Origin: Acidobacteriaceae bacterium
Lineage (GTDB): Bacteria; Acidobacteriota; Terriglobia; Terriglobales; Acidobacteriaceae
Assembly (NCBI GenBank): GCA_003151435.1
Contig: PLXP01000245.1
Location: 636 to 37,138, forward strand
DNA: 36,503 nt
Reading direction: 5' to 3'
Every line of letters begins with the position of its first letter. The first letter of the stretch is position 1. A program made the translations under genes and the position numbers. Shown here piece after piece: positions 1 through 10,100 of the stretch. The notes under the pieces are model-generated. The model made no database searches. It saw only the letters and a list, made by a program, of their open reading frames with translations, and had not been told where the DNA came from.

Positions 1-66
1 TCGGGCATCAGCGTCGATCTCTTTTTGGGAGAGCACGCGCAGTGAATGGCCCCATGTTCTTGACAT
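1..66 (-). CDS. Possible 5' end of a gene running off the left edge (MSRTWGHSLRVLSQKEIDADAR...)
   Basis: ATG at 64-66 on the minus strand, open to the window edge, purine-rich GAGAGG just upstream; not in the ORF track because it is partial. Confidence 0.3.
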   Translation of the reverse strand, partial: MSRTWGHSLRVLSQKEIDADAR

Positions 67-100
67 GCGAACCTCTCGATTTTTACTGCAAGCCGCTGGA

Positions 101-685
101 TTAAGAGGCGGCCTGCAGCACAGTTGTAAGAGTGGGAGCGAGGAAAGACATGCTGCGGGTCATCTTCCTCTGAGTGTCCGGGTCAGCCTGCAAAACTGCC
201 TTGCGTTCTTCCCGAACTTGCATGAGGATACGGCCTAGACGGTTGTCGCCGGCGCCAGTGCAACGAACGCCGATTCCATACTTCCGCTGCGCGGCTGGAA
301 CAGTGCGGCACTTGCAGACGCCCCAGAAGTTGTCGTGACAGACGTTTCCGTAGATGAGTTTGGCATCTTCTGTGGAGAGGAGAACTTCACAGACTTCCGG
401 CCAAGAGAACTTGGACCGCTGGATATCCAGCATGACCGGCTCCTCAACCTGTTTCCAGTCGGGACGAATCCAGTACTGAGGGATGCCTTTGCCCATGGCG
501 CGCGCCTTCCACGGCTTGCAATTCCAGCCGATGAAAGACACGCGATCGGGACGGTTGAGAATCTTAGCCGCCTCAATCGCCGCGGCGGCACTGTGGTATT
601 CGTCGCCTTCGAAGAAAAAACCGCTGCGATGGAGCAAACCGAGAGCAGCGTACCGCCCGGTGAACGAATCGATGACTTGTGGCAT
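101..685 (-). CDS. NADAR-domain (YbiA-like/DUF1768) protein
   Basis: ORF 101..730; likely start MPQVIDSF at 685. Motifs GRYAALG...FFFEGDEYHSAAAAIEAAKI, KFSWPEVCEVLLSTEDAKLIYG, NFWGVCKC, GDNRLGRILMQVREE match the NADAR pattern. Confidence 0.8.
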   Translation of the reverse strand: MPQVIDSFTGRYAALGLLHRSGFFFEGDEYHSAAAAIEAAKILNRPDRVSFIGWNCKPWKARAMGKGIPQYWIRPDWKQVEEPVMLDIQRSKFSWPEVCEVLLSTEDAKLIYGNVCHDNFWGVCKCRTVPAAQRKYGIGVRCTGAGDNRLGRILMQVREERKAVLQADPDTQRKMTRSMSFLAPTLTTVLQAAS

Positions 686-788
686 GTGAGAGCTCCGGGT
701 GGAGTGGAAGTGAGAGGGGAAGAGGCACAAAAAGCTGATCCCGCCGAGATTGGCGGGACCGATGGCTTGCTCAGAACGGGGGAACGGG

Positions 789-1700
789 CTAGTAGCTTGG
801 GGCCCAGCTAAACAGCTTCCCGTTCTCGTTTACATACTTGACCTTTCCGGTGGCGAGATCCGCTTGCCAGAGAGCTTGCTGTTCGCCTTGGGATCCGTTG
901 ATAAAGTCGAAGGACACTGAGTAGGTTGTTAAGCCGTCCTTCTTCGCGTCCCAACCCTTGGCAGCCTTCAGACCGGGGCTGGCCATGAACATGTCTACTA
1001 CGGCTTGGACGTCGCCGGTGGATCGGCCCTGGTCGGGGACGGTCATGATCGCCGCTCTGACAAGGGAGGTTGCCTTGCCCTCCGGTGATAGCGGGGGAAA
1101 TGTGAGGGAAGGCGTGTAATCGACCGTCTTGCTGCTGTCGATTACGTCTGGGTTCTCAGCCTTGATGATCTTCCCTTTGAGCGGCTTTGCGCCCTCTCCA
1201 CCGACAGCCGCGATGATGTCTTTGCTCTGCCAGGCTCCATTGAAGTAGGACTCGAAGTGCACCTTGAACGCTCGGGCCGGGAAGGGAACTTCGCGGTCTT
1301 TGACGTTCACGGTGGAAGGCCATCCCGTTTTGGTAAATCGCGTGTTCGGCACTGCCATCCAGAGCGGTTGGGTGGTGAACTTGCCCTGGTGGACGATGAC
1401 GTTCTCATCACCGGCTACTGACTTCGGAGCGCCGAGCGGCAGCTTGCCTTCCTCGACGTTCACCCAGAGCTTTAAGCCTTCTGGCAAATTCGTTGTTCCA
1501 AAAACCACAATTCTTCCATCGACAAGTCGGGAAGCGCTCGCGTCAATGAAGAGATCTCGGTCCGGTGAAAAAGCTTTGAGGGCGGACCCAGACGGGCTTG
1601 GATCAGCGGAGGCTCCACCGTTTGACTCATGACAACCGGCGACGACAAGCCCCGCCAACGCTACCGTTCCCATGAGGGTCAGCTTCATCCAATTGCGCAT
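789..1700 (-). CDS. Putative secreted lipoprotein of unknown function
   Basis: 303 aa; N-terminal MRNWMKLTLMGTVALAGLVVAGC is a type II signal peptide with lipobox. Confidence 0.75.
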   Translation of the reverse strand: MRNWMKLTLMGTVALAGLVVAGCHESNGGASADPSPSGSALKAFSPDRDLFIDASASRLVDGRIVVFGTTNLPEGLKLWVNVEEGKLPLGAPKSVAGDENVIVHQGKFTTQPLWMAVPNTRFTKTGWPSTVNVKDREVPFPARAFKVHFESYFNGAWQSKDIIAAVGGEGAKPLKGKIIKAENPDVIDSSKTVDYTPSLTFPPLSPEGKATSLVRAAIMTVPDQGRSTGDVQAVVDMFMASPGLKAAKGWDAKKDGLTTYSVSFDFINGSQGEQQALWQADLATGKVKYVNENGKLFSWAPSY

Positions 1701-1806
1701 AGATACCCTTTCCGATCATGTCGGACCTGCACCAAACTGGTGTGGAAGTAGCTTCCATTCTAGCGGCAATGCTCGCCCGATGCTGAGCCTTGCCCGTTAC
1801 CTTGGG

Positions 1807-2685
1807 TTAGGTCCACTGATCGAACGAGCCGGCCATAGTCATTGATTCCTCAAACGAGGGGCTCTTTTTGATGAGGATGGCTCCGCCCTGCCTCTCCTGT
1901 TTGAGAAATACCGCACCCACGCGGACCATCTCGAGAACAGCGAGAAACGCCGCGGTGATGATTCGCGGGGAGGCAGACCCAGCGATTGCATCCTCGAAGG
2001 AGATCGGCGCGTCTTCCAGGCGTAGGCTATCGCGGAGGATGCTGAACATCTGCGCCACCGTGACCTTCTCATTGGCAATCGTCATAGAAGGACGGTTCGC
2101 CGCGCGCTCCATGATCTGCTGGAACGCTTTTTCTAGGTCGGTAGAGTCGTCGGGTTGGGAAGGCTGAGGCTCGGGTTCGCGGGAGTCGTCACGGAACTCA
2201 CGGTTGCCAGGATTTGTCCACCGTGACTCCTCGGCCCACTGGCGATTGCGGAGCATGGCGGCGGCCTGCTTTACCTGATCGTATTCGAGAAGCCGTTCGA
2301 CGAGGCTCTTGCGCGGGTCGTCAGGCAATGTGCCATCAAGGGGGCGCTCGAAGGGCAGCAGCATCCGTGACTTGATGTAGATGAGCTGCGATGCCATGTG
2401 AACGAACTCGATCGCTCTATCTACCTCTTCTACCGGGATGGTTCGGCTGTAGGCCTGGAACTGTGCCGTGATCTTGGCCATGGGGAGGTCGTAGATGTTC
2501 AGGTTCTGCTTTTTGATGAGCATTAGCAGAACGTCTAGAGGGCCGTCGTACACATCTCCGATCTGGAGGCTGTACGGAAACGGCTCCTCTTCTTCGCCCT
2601 TCCCGACAGGGACCGGTGTGCCGGCTGGGGGATTGGGCGCTGGGGCCGGGTCAGCCGGGGTCACCTTGTCGGGTTTTTTGGGCAT
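1807..2685 (-). CDS. scpA: Segregation and condensation protein A
   Basis: 292 aa; YSLQIGDVYDGPLDVLLMLIKKQNLNIYDLPMAKITAQF and the SQLIYIKSRMLLP segment are typical ScpA. Confidence 0.9.
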   Translation of the reverse strand: MPKKPDKVTPADPAPAPNPPAGTPVPVGKGEEEEPFPYSLQIGDVYDGPLDVLLMLIKKQNLNIYDLPMAKITAQFQAYSRTIPVEEVDRAIEFVHMASQLIYIKSRMLLPFERPLDGTLPDDPRKSLVERLLEYDQVKQAAAMLRNRQWAEESRWTNPGNREFRDDSREPEPQPSQPDDSTDLEKAFQQIMERAANRPSMTIANEKVTVAQMFSILRDSLRLEDAPISFEDAIAGSASPRIITAAFLAVLEMVRVGAVFLKQERQGGAILIKKSPSFEESMTMAGSFDQWT

Positions 2686-2777
2686 GGGACACCTTCACTG
2701 GTTATGGTAGTTGCGGGATCGGCGGTTCTTATAAACCTTTTTGGCTCTTGAATATCCGATACTTCTCTCGGAACTGG

Positions 2778-2993
2778 CTAATGGGCTAGCAGCTGTAGCG
2801 GAAGATAAGGAGACTCCACGTTGCATTGCAGTCCTGCCTCCATTCCTAAATGCGCAAATATGAGCCCGGGGAAGCAAATGAAACCTCGCGTTGACTTCTG
2901 GTTTTCCCCATGCTTGGCTTCGGTCTCGTGTTCCCGAACGAGGATTGCGATTGACTCATTGAGGAGTACAGCATCTTTGCTGGACACCCCCAT
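2778..2993 (-). CDS. Small 71-aa ORF, predicted original downstream partner of the BNR gene before IS insertion
   Basis: MGVSSKDAVLLNESIAILVREHETEAKHG...; its ATG (2991-2993) abuts the IS630 left end. Removing the IS plus one TA restores a TAATG overlap with the stop of the BNR gene. Confidence 0.5.
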   Translation of the reverse strand: MGVSSKDAVLLNESIAILVREHETEAKHGENQKSTRGFICFPGLIFAHLGMEAGLQCNVESPYLPLQLLAH

Positions 2994-4009
2994 TAGAGCA
3001 CCTCTCCTGATGGTGTATAGTATGGATGGCGATACTCCGCGCACATGCTATGGCGCGACCTTATTCGGATGATTTGCGACGGAAGCTGCTTGAGGCCTAC
3101 GACCAGGGCAAGGGGAACCTGTCGGAGTTGGCCGAACGTTTCGGTGTGAGCCTGGGTTGGGCATGGAAGGTCTCGGCGGCAAGGAAGCGTACCGGGCGGA
3201 TGGAGCGGCCCAGTTATCGCCCCGGAGCCAAGCGCCGGATCGACGAACCTGCTTTAGCTGGGTTATTACGTTCCCACCCCGACGCGACATTAGTCGAGTT
3301 ACAGGCGGAGTTGGAGAACAAGACCGGCCTGCGGGTGAGCACACAGCATCTGTGGCGGGTGGTGAAGCGGATGGGCTTCCGGCTTAAAAAAAGTCACTCC
3401 ACGCCCAAGAGCGCGACACGGAAGCGAACCGCAAGCGGCGCGAAGAATTCGTCGAGGTGATTGGCAGGATCGACCTGGAACGGTTGATCTTTCTCGATGA
3501 GAGCGGCGTCTCTACGCAGATGACGCGCCTGTATGCGCGTTGCACGGGAGGCGCGCGCATTCATGAAACCACCCCCGATGGCAGATGGAAAATCCTCACC
3601 ATTCTGGGCGCCATCAGCACCCGCGGCATGATTGCCACCATGACCATCGAGGCGGCCACGGACCGGGAGATATTTCTGGCCTTTCTGGATGAGGTCTTGT
3701 GCCCGAAACTGCGGCTCGGCGACGTGGTGGTGATGGACAATCTCAGTTCGCACAAGGTCAAAGGGGTGAGGGAAAGAATCGAGGCGGCAGGAGCCCAACT
3801 GCTCTATCTGCCGCCTTACTCGCCCGACCTGAACCCCATCGAGAAGGCCTGGGCAAAGCTCAAACAACTGCTCCGCGAGGCCAAGGCACGAACCAAAGAA
3901 ACACTCGATCAGGCCATCACCGAGGCTCTGCCATGCATCACTCCAGACAATGCAAAGGCATGGTTCAGATTAGCTCTCAACGGTCTACAGTAAAACAGAA
4001 AATGCTCTA
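2994..4009 (+). mobile_element. IS630-family insertion sequence (about 1 kb including both TA copies)
   Basis: TA-GAGCA at 2994-3000 and TGCTC-TA at 4003-4009 as ends; IS630-type transposase inside; outer TA duplication as in the IS630/Tc1 family. Confidence 0.85.
3050..3993 (+). CDS. IS630-family transposase in two overlapping frames (HTH part 3050..3460, DDE part 3457..3993) joined by predicted -1 frameshift
   Basis: MARPYSDDLRRKLLEAYDQGKGNLSELAERFGVS (HTH); IFLDESGVSTQMTRLYAR, VVMDNLSSHK, LPPYSPDLNPIEKAWAKLK (DDE_3). A7 run at 3386-3392 permits the -1 slip. Confidence 0.9.
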
Positions 4010-7000
4010 GAGATGGCCCAAACCGAGCTGCGTGAGAAACTGGGTCCAGAAGGCGGCGGAGGGCTGGATGCCGGTGCCGGTAGCGGTGAGTTTGAAAGGT
4101 GAGTGCGGATCGTCGCTGGCGATGGTGAATTCGGCAGAGAGTGCGCCGCTGCCGGACGGAGTGAACTGGAAGGTGACATCGGATTCACCGCCCGAAGGGA
4201 TCGCGATGGGGAAGGTGGGCGCGGGATTCAGCGAGAAGTCATTGCTGCCATTGGTGAGCGTAATTGAGGCGATATTCAGCGGGGTCGTACCTACGTTGAA
4301 TAGCTGAACGGAAATGGCGCGATTGGCTACGGTAGTGACGGAGCCAAAGCCCACGGTGGCGATGGGGTTCGTGGCGAGGCGCTGGACGAGGCCAGTGTTG
4401 ACGCCGGTACCGCTCGCGGGGATGGTGCGGGTGGCCTGGGTGGGGTCGTTGGTGGTCAATTCGAGCAGAACGAAGGCATCGCCGGTGGTGGTGGGAGCGA
4501 AGATGACCTGAAAAGCCTGCGTGCCGGCAGGATCGATGGTGACAGGCAGAGCGGGCACGGCGCCGATGGTAAACGGGGCGGTGCCGACAACGCTGGCGGC
4601 TGAGATCTCGAGAGGCGCATTTCCGCAGTTATAGACGTAAAACGGCAGGGTCACGGACTGGCCGGTGGCGACCGTGCCGAAGGCGAGATTGGAATCAGAA
4701 GCGAAGACGGGAGTGCCGGGATTGGCGGGGCGCGTCGCCTCGAAGCAACTGCGTCCATAGGTGCCCACCCGCAGCACGGGGGGCGAAACGGAGTTGTCGA
4801 TGGCCAGCGAAGTACAGAAGACAATGGGCAACCCAGCACCGTAGATCTTCCAGGTGGCGGAGCCGGTAGCGCTGTCGCCGGTTCCGGTGACGGTCGCGTT
4901 GGTAGAGCGCAGAACACCAGCATCGTTGGCGATGATGATCGCCGGCGGCGTCTGGCTCTTGTCGAAGACCACCGAATAGACAGGCAGATCCGGAACGTTG
5001 CCCACGGGACCGCTGCCGTCGGCGCCGCTTACGTCGAACCAGGTTGCGCCGCCATCGAGGGACAGGAACACGTGGCGGGTGCGGTATTTCGCGTGGATGC
5101 CAGAGACGCCGCCGTAGACTACGGCCACACGCTGCTGATCGATGGGGTCGACTGCAATGGAATTCACGGGACCTATCGCGATGCCGGCTCCACCGGGAGT
5201 GGTGACGAGCGGGGCGGCATCCCAACTGTTGCCGCCGTCGAGGGAACAGTGCACTGAGCCGTCGAATGCGCCGGCCCAAACGGTCAAGGCTGCCAATGGA
5301 GTGGTTGTAATGCAAGTGATGTAGCCGCCGGGAGCGAGTGGGGTGGCCACGAAGATCGCCCCGGAATCGATGCTCTTGTAGAGGGTCTTTCCCTCGCTCA
5401 CATAAACGGTGCGAGCCGTGGGGTCGAGGCCGGTCTGTTCCAGCGCGATCGCCCTTTGCGTGTTCGGTAGTGGATTTTTAAGATTCTGTCCAAAGGTGGC
5501 TGGCGAGGAAAAGGTGCTGATCCAGTGGGCGCCCGCGTCCTTGGATCTCATAAAGAACTCGTCGTCGAAGCCGTAGACGATGGTGGGGTCTGCCGGATCG
5601 ACGGCCACCAACCATCCGTCGCCGTTGATGCCGGCGTGCCACTGGCCGGCCAGATCGGTGGGACGGTGTCCGGAGGTGCCGGTGTCCTGGCATCCCCCGT
5701 AGGTGTACGCGTTGGGGATTCCCTTTCCATCGCCCTTGTCTTTGCCGCCCTTGCCGATATCGATTCCGCGAAACAGACTGGTGGCGAGATTTCCGTTGAT
5801 GCAGTTCCAGGCTCCGCCGCCGTTCTGGCTGGTGGCAATGCCGCCATCGGTGCCGGTGTAGATCTGCGTGGGGGCGGATGTTCCGCGATGCGCCGAGGGG
5901 CTGAAAACCATGGCATGGTTGTCCCAGTGCACTTGGGATGCCGTGACCGGCTGGGATTGGAAGCCGTTGCCGCCGTCGACGGATAGCCACACTTGCTGGA
6001 AGCCGGCATAGACGCGTTGAGAGTTGAGGGGATCGACCCCGAGGGTGAGGTCGAAGTTGGTCTGGCTGAATGAATACTGGGGAGTCCAGCCCTTGGTTGT
6101 GCGGGGATCGTCGTTGTTCGCGGCAACACCCAGAAGATTGGGAAACGGAACCCAGAAATTGCCGCCATCGTTGGAGCGAAAAAGCCCGACATAGACCTGC
6201 GTGGGGGGATTGGTGGGCAGCGTGTTCTGCACGCTGGCGTAGAGGTAGTTGTTGTTAACTTTGGAGCCATCGAAAGCAGACTGGGCGAGTGCGAAGAGGT
6301 TGTAGGAGCCAGCGGCAGGCGCGCCCGTGTTTTTGAACAGGTCGATGTCGAAGGTGATCCCCGCATTGGTGGACAACATGAGGCCGGTGCCGGCGACGCC
6401 GGCATACACGGTTGTCGCGGGGGTATCGGAATCCAGCAGCAGGGCGCAGATCCTGCCGGCCACGACAGGATTTCGGTCATCGAACGCAGGCAGGTTGGCG
6501 CCGAAGTTGCGGCCACCGTCACGGGAACGATAGAGGCCCTGGTTGGTAGCGACCAGGAGGCAGTCGGCGGCGGGGCAGACGATGCGATTGATGCCGACAT
6601 TGGCAAAGATGGTGCCGAAGTAGCCGCCGTCGACGATGCTCCAGGTGAGACCAGCGTCGGCGCTGCGGTAGATACCGGCCGCCTTCGTAAAGGTGGCGCC
6701 GCCATCGAAGAGGTTTCCGCTGCCGGCGTAGAGGATCTTGGGATTGGCTGGATCCATGGCCACTGCGCCCATGGAGAGAGAGAACATCTGATCCGTGAGC
6801 GGGACCCAGGTGGAACCGGCATCGGTCGTCTTCCAGATGCCGCCATCGTCGGAGGAGATGTAGATGGTTTGATCGCTGGAACCGGTGGGGTCGATGACAA
6901 TGTCGGTCACCTGACCGGCGTCTGGGCCCTTGCCCATGGTCGACTGATCGGCGTCCACGATGATCGGGGCGGGACCGATCGGCGTCCAAAGCACTTCAGC

Positions 7001-7147
7001 GTCGAGGTCGAGCTGAAAGAAGTCGGCGACCGCTTGCCGCCATACGTCGGGACGAGGTGTTCCGGCAGGATCGGAATGGTTGAGAAGAAAGCGGGATCCT
7101 TTCTCGCCCACGTCGGCAATGCTGATTGTGGTGGTGTCGTCCGCCAT
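4007..7147 (-). CDS. 1046-aa BNR/Asp-box (sortilin/sialidase-like) beta-propeller protein with C-terminal choice-of-anchor-D/Hydin-like Ig domains
   Basis: About 10 Asp-box motifs (SSDDGGIWKTTDAGSTW, RSADAGLTWS, SLDGGNSWD, LSLDGGATWFD...); FAPTTTGDAFVLLELTTNDPTQ and FTPSGSGALSAEFTIASDDPHSPF; AAGGAGAGAA just upstream of ATG; no signal peptide seen. Confidence 0.85.
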   Translation of the reverse strand: MADDTTTISIADVGEKGSRFLLNHSDPAGTPRPDVWRQAVADFFQLDLDAEVLWTPIGPAPIIVDADQSTMGKGPDAGQVTDIVIDPTGSSDQTIYISSDDGGIWKTTDAGSTWVPLTDQMFSLSMGAVAMDPANPKILYAGSGNLFDGGATFTKAAGIYRSADAGLTWSIVDGGYFGTIFANVGINRIVCPAADCLLVATNQGLYRSRDGGRNFGANLPAFDDRNPVVAGRICALLLDSDTPATTVYAGVAGTGLMLSTNAGITFDIDLFKNTGAPAAGSYNLFALAQSAFDGSKVNNNYLYASVQNTLPTNPPTQVYVGLFRSNDGGNFWVPFPNLLGVAANNDDPRTTKGWTPQYSFSQTNFDLTLGVDPLNSQRVYAGFQQVWLSVDGGNGFQSQPVTASQVHWDNHAMVFSPSAHRGTSAPTQIYTGTDGGIATSQNGGGAWNCINGNLATSLFRGIDIGKGGKDKGDGKGIPNAYTYGGCQDTGTSGHRPTDLAGQWHAGINGDGWLVAVDPADPTIVYGFDDEFFMRSKDAGAHWISTFSSPATFGQNLKNPLPNTQRAIALEQTGLDPTARTVYVSEGKTLYKSIDSGAIFVATPLAPGGYITCITTTPLAALTVWAGAFDGSVHCSLDGGNSWDAAPLVTTPGGAGIAIGPVNSIAVDPIDQQRVAVVYGGVSGIHAKYRTRHVFLSLDGGATWFDVSGADGSGPVGNVPDLPVYSVVFDKSQTPPAIIIANDAGVLRSTNATVTGTGDSATGSATWKIYGAGLPIVFCTSLAIDNSVSPPVLRVGTYGRSCFEATRPANPGTPVFASDSNLAFGTVATGQSVTLPFYVYNCGNAPLEISAASVVGTAPFTIGAVPALPVTIDPAGTQAFQVIFAPTTTGDAFVLLELTTNDPTQATRTIPASGTGVNTGLVQRLATNPIATVGFGSVTTVANRAISVQLFNVGTTPLNIASITLTNGSNDFSLNPAPTFPIAIPSGGESDVTFQFTPSGSGALSAEFTIASDDPHSPFKLTATGTGIQPSAAFWTQFLTQLGLGHL

Positions 7148-7184
7148 GCGTTCTCTCCTTGGGTTGGGTTTCGGTGACCTGATT

Positions 7185-10100
7185 TCACGACTTGGAATTG
7201 CCGGGCGGTGGCGGCGGCATCATGCGCATCCAGCCCTCTGTGCCGCTTGCCGGGTCGGGACGCAGATGAGCGTCTTGTGTCGCAGCCACGATTGGGTCCT
7301 CAGCCCAGGTGGTGATGTCGGCGCGATGATCCCAGCTCCAGGTGCCGTGAATCTCGTTGGGAACGGGCATGCGCAGGGTTTTGGGATCGACCAGCACTGG
7401 CCCGAAGCGAAAGGTCGGTGAGAGGGCGGCCAGCGCGGCGGCGATCCACTCGCGGCGCATGCCGATTTCCTTGCGAGGAAGCACGCCGGAAGTGGCGTGG
7501 ACAACGCAGTGCGGTTCCACCAGCAGCGTCAATGCAACTTCCTGGTTGGGCTGGATGGACATGAGGCCGGATGATTCGATGTAGGGGTGCTTCACCGGGC
7601 TGTTGCCTTCTGTAACGGTGTCGCCAATGTCGTCGGAGAAGGTCTGGTAGAAGTCTGGGACCAGGTTGGCCTGCTGGAGGAAGCCGCGGCCGGGGCCGAC
7701 CTCGCGGGCAAATCCGGCGATTGCGGCGTCGGCGCAGAACAGACGGGTATAGTCGTCGTTGACGAAGTAGCCGAGGAGCCCGTCCTGCCAGTGCGTCAAT
7801 GCGCCTAGGCGGAGCGAGACGGGTTTGGTGTTGATGACGGAGGTGTCGATGGGCTCCTTCACTTCAAGCTTGACGCGGGCACGGAGGATAACGACCGGGT
7901 GACCCACGAGGAGGGAAAGATGTTCGTCGGACGCACTGCCGAAGGGATCGACGGTCCAGAGTGTGGAGTCGATAATGCGAAGGGCGGCGCTGAGAGCATC
8001 TTCGGGGAGGCCAGTGTTGGTGGCGTCGGCCAAGCCCCATTGCAGCAGTCCCTGAGCCACGCCGGCGGCGTACTTGTTGGGGATGGCGCGCGCGGGGGAT
8101 TGGCCGACGGTTGAGGGCACACCGGGCGCGTCTTCCCAGATGACGCCGGCTTGCGAGTCGGGACGGACGAAGCCCAGATTGGCGCCCGCGCCGTCGAAGA
8201 ACTCGAGGTCGCCGTCCAGGTGGTTGGGCATGAGGAAGCCGCACACGGGCGAGGTGGTGGAATCAGCTTCATTCTCCGAGCCGTCGGCGGCCATGTAGCG
8301 GAACCACAGCCGGGCAGGCGATGTGTAGCGGGGCGGCTGAGCCAGAAGCTCGGGACGAGTCGGGGTCTGGAGCGGCTCGGATTCGATGAGTTGCGTGGAA
8401 TCGATGATGGCCGTGTCGCTGGAGCCGGCGAGATCGAGGAATTGTCCGTAGCCGTCGACGAGGCGGAGGCGGAGCAGGCGAATGAAGCCGGCACGAAGGG
8501 GTACGAAGGGCGTGGGGATGGAATTGTCGGCGGGTTTGTCGTTGCCGTCGGGCAGATAGCCGCCGCGCATCTGCCGGGTGAAGTTGTCGGCGGCTCCGGC
8601 AAGGACGTCCATGCTGTCGAGGGTGTCGAGGATGTCCTGGAGCGCGCTGCGGTCGACGGGTGGGACGGTGTCGGAGTTCGTGCCGGTGATCTGGACGCTT
8701 ATCTTTTCCGCCATCGTGGCGTATGCGTTAAGCGCGACCTGGGCATAGATCGAGTGGAAGGCGGGGTTGGTGTTGGGCTGGAGGCTGCCGGCGCCTCCAG
8801 CGGACTGGGCCTGGGCCATGGCGATGCGAAGGCTGGCTGCGGCCGTCGCGGCGGCGCCTCCGGTGAGATGAGCGCGACCGGAGAGGATCAAGCTTCCCGG
8901 AGGTTGAGCGGCTGGCGGCTCCCCGTTGGCGCCGGGCTGGGTGGGGTCGGGAGTTGGGGGAGCGAGTTTGGGGTCGGTGGAGTAGTCGATTTCCCCAAGC
9001 GACCAGTCAGCGACACCGTTGGTCGAGGGAATGTACTCGATTTGCCAGTCGAGATGGATCGGGTTCCAGGGCTGAACGGGCGGAGTGACGGCGATGGGTG
9101 AAGGCAGAGTGCCGGCTATGCCGCTTTGGGCGACCAGCGGGCCGTGATCGAAGCGGGGATCGCGCGTGGCCCACCATGCCGTCTGTTCGACGATGAAGTT
9201 CTTCGCTACCGCGTTGATCTGGGCGGCCGTCGGGGCTGCGGCTACCGGCGGCGCGGCTACGGGAGCAGCATTATTCGCGTTGGCGGCCGCACGGAAGGGT
9301 GTGACCGGCGCGAGGGCGGCCTGGGCCAGGTTAACTGCGGCGGAGGGGTCGAGAATGACGACTTCGCGGAGGAGATCTTCGCACTCGGGGGGCACGCTGC
9401 CGTTTTCGACGCTGTTTTCAAGGATGGGATCGGCGGTGCTGCTGGGACGGAAGATCAGAACCTGCGCATCGGACGTTGACGGCAATGTGGCGCTGACGGC
9501 TTCGGCATAAAAGCCGGAGAGGCGGCAGACGAGCGTATTGTCCTGGGAGAGACGGGTGTCGGCGCCATGTTTGAAGGTGCGGCTGGCGCCTTCAAGAAGA
9601 AAGACCGGCTCGCTGGGATAGAAGCGCCGTGGCAGGGCGCGACGGACTTCCTCGGTATGGGCGGGGATTTGCTGTGGCGCGGGAGGGGTGTGGACCGAGT
9701 TGATAACCGAAGACAGGCCTCCTTCAAGAAATGTGGTTTCGCGAAGGGTTTCGATCGGTTCGGAGAACTTCGCCTCGGCCACGCCGCCGAGCCTGACGGT
9801 GTTCTCGTTGAATTTCCCGCTGGTGAACGCCGATTGTTGGGCGTTGGTGGCTGGTACGGACTGCGGAAAGACGCCGGGACCTGGCTGCACGGGATTGGGC
9901 AGTGGCGGCGGCGTGTCCGGCATTGCGGGAATGTTGATGGTCTCGGTGGTGGAGCCGCCATCGATTGAGCCGAAGGTGGTGGCCTGTAGAAGTGCATCGA
10001 GGCGGGCACGGCCATCGGGCTGTTCCAGATCGGACAAGGAACTCAGTAAAAATCCCTCAAGGATGCGGGCCTCATCGGGCAGATTGTTGTGCTTGGCCAC

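Noticed and set aside
5548-6900. 450-aa minus-strand ORF
   Set aside because: Alternate frame of the BNR gene, Pro/Ser/Thr/Arg-rich shadow translation; the Asp-box frame is clearly the real one
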